Of a stretch of DNA of 64,000 nt, positions 63,587 through 64,000 are shown piece after piece. Origin of the DNA: Amorphophallus konjac (lineage: Eukaryota; Streptophyta; Magnoliopsida; Alismatales; Araceae); the NCBI GenBank assembly GCA_022559845.1, contig CM040125.1:325011829-325075828 (forward strand). Direction: 5' to 3'. A program made the translations under genes and the position numbers. Position 1 is the first letter of the stretch. Every line of letters begins with the position of its first letter. The notes beneath the pieces are model-generated. The model searched no databases and was not told where the DNA came from. It saw only the letters and a program-made list of their open reading frames with translations.

Positions 63587-64000
63587 TCAGGCCTCCGGCC
63601 CACCTTGAAGCCCGGAAGTGGAGGGCTCAAACGGTCTGCCCCCAGCATCTTCGGTAATGGCCGACCCTGGCACTGACCCCACCGGCGTGGGAACTACCTC
63701 GGTTGCATGCCCTCCCGAGGCATCCGGAGTTGGAGACCCCTCGAACGAAGAGCCCCCGGGATCCTCTTCATCCTGTGCCGAAGCAGAGGAACTGGAGGAT
63801 GACAAGTCCGAGTCACAACGTTGCCAGGATTGGAAGTCAACTACCCCGGACGCCTGCTCCTCGGCATAAGAGACGGCCCGGTCGTAGCCTTACTTGAACC
63901 CCTTGCGGATGCCCCAGTGAAGTGCTAACTCGTAGTAGGGGGGTAGCCTCCTTAAGGTTGACCCGGTAGGCCTCTGAGCTTTTGTACTGCTCGAGAGCCT
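63587..64000 (-). pseudogene. C-terminus of the first antisense gene of element F (partial)
   Basis: The end of the coiled coil (EQYKSSEAYRVNL) and the acidic Ser-rich tail (SSSSSSASAQDEEDPGGSSF to GGPEA) align with 16040-16446 of D. There is a frame change near 63940 and a TAA near 63893. At the point where D has TGA (16126-16128) F keeps a Trp codon. The gene continues beyond the window. Confidence 0.65.

Larger units (their letters stand above)
62661..64000 (+). mobile_element. Element F, right visible part
   Basis: It continues F after the insertion of A. It is collinear, in reverse complement, with about 17300 down to 16090 of element D: conserved CCGAAGAGTGAAAGAAATGA block, antisense TATA box, second antisense ORF, then the C-terminus of the first antisense gene, which runs off the window edge. 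Bases 63211-63586 hold no gene. Confidence 0.8.

Overview
This 64 kb window comes from the nuclear genome of a flowering plant. The evidence is the Tat-lineage Ty3/gypsy retrotransposons with a second, archaeal-type RNase H, initiator-Met-tRNA primer sites, plant mobile domain (PMD) genes with short GT-AG introns, and LTRs of 0.8-4 kb. I found no ordinary single-copy host gene, tRNA, rRNA or CRISPR array. The species cannot be named from the sequence. The density of large nested elements suggests a large, repeat-rich genome.

Layout. Six LTR retrotransposons, named A-F here, are stacked inside one another, and four of them have exact 5-bp target-site duplications (TSDs). Element F (+ strand, old, Tat lineage) is the substrate, seen at 10058-12371 and 62661-64000. 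Element E (+, Tat lineage, cut by the left window edge) occupies 1 to about 10057. Element A (-, non-autonomous, TSD AGGGG, 12372-62660) sits in F. Three elements are inserted in A: D (Tat, -, TSD ATTAC, 12861-23892) inside A's left LTR; C (Tat, -, 25.4 kb, TSD ATGGG, 27656-53099) inside A's only large ORF; and B (gag-only, -, TSD GAGTC, 53369-59831) further upstream in the same ORF. LTR-pair divergence judged by eye (A about 4%, C and D about 2-3%, B about 1%) agrees with the nesting order.

The most interesting part is the set of extra genes that the Tat elements carry on the strand opposite to gag-pol, between integrase and the 3' LTR. Element C carries four in tandem: a DUF7745-like gene with one internal stop, an intact 7-exon PMD gene (778 aa), a shortened PMD-derived relic without its PMD exons, and a second intact 7-exon PMD gene (700 aa). 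Element E carries an intact orthologue of the last one (707 aa). The three intact genes share every intron position, all introns are phase 0, and all end in a long charged coiled coil. The gag-pol of C is broken into six frames. Elements D and F instead carry an antisense gene of the 'putative gypsy type transposon' (Transposase_28-like) type plus a second antisense TATA box and ATG that both elements share.

A second unexplained signal is a short palindrome, GGCGTCC-loop-GGACGCC. It recurs about 26 times in element C, embedded in at least two unrelated tandem repeats (a 105-bp LTR repeat and a 62-74-bp AT-rich repeat) and as single copies near the starts of the antisense genes.

The sense genes (gag, protease, reverse transcriptase, RNase H, integrase) are the usual copy-and-integrate machinery. 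A and B lack all enzymes and must borrow them. The antisense genes have their own TATA boxes and poly(A) signals and are convergent with gag-pol, so both strands of these elements may be transcribed.
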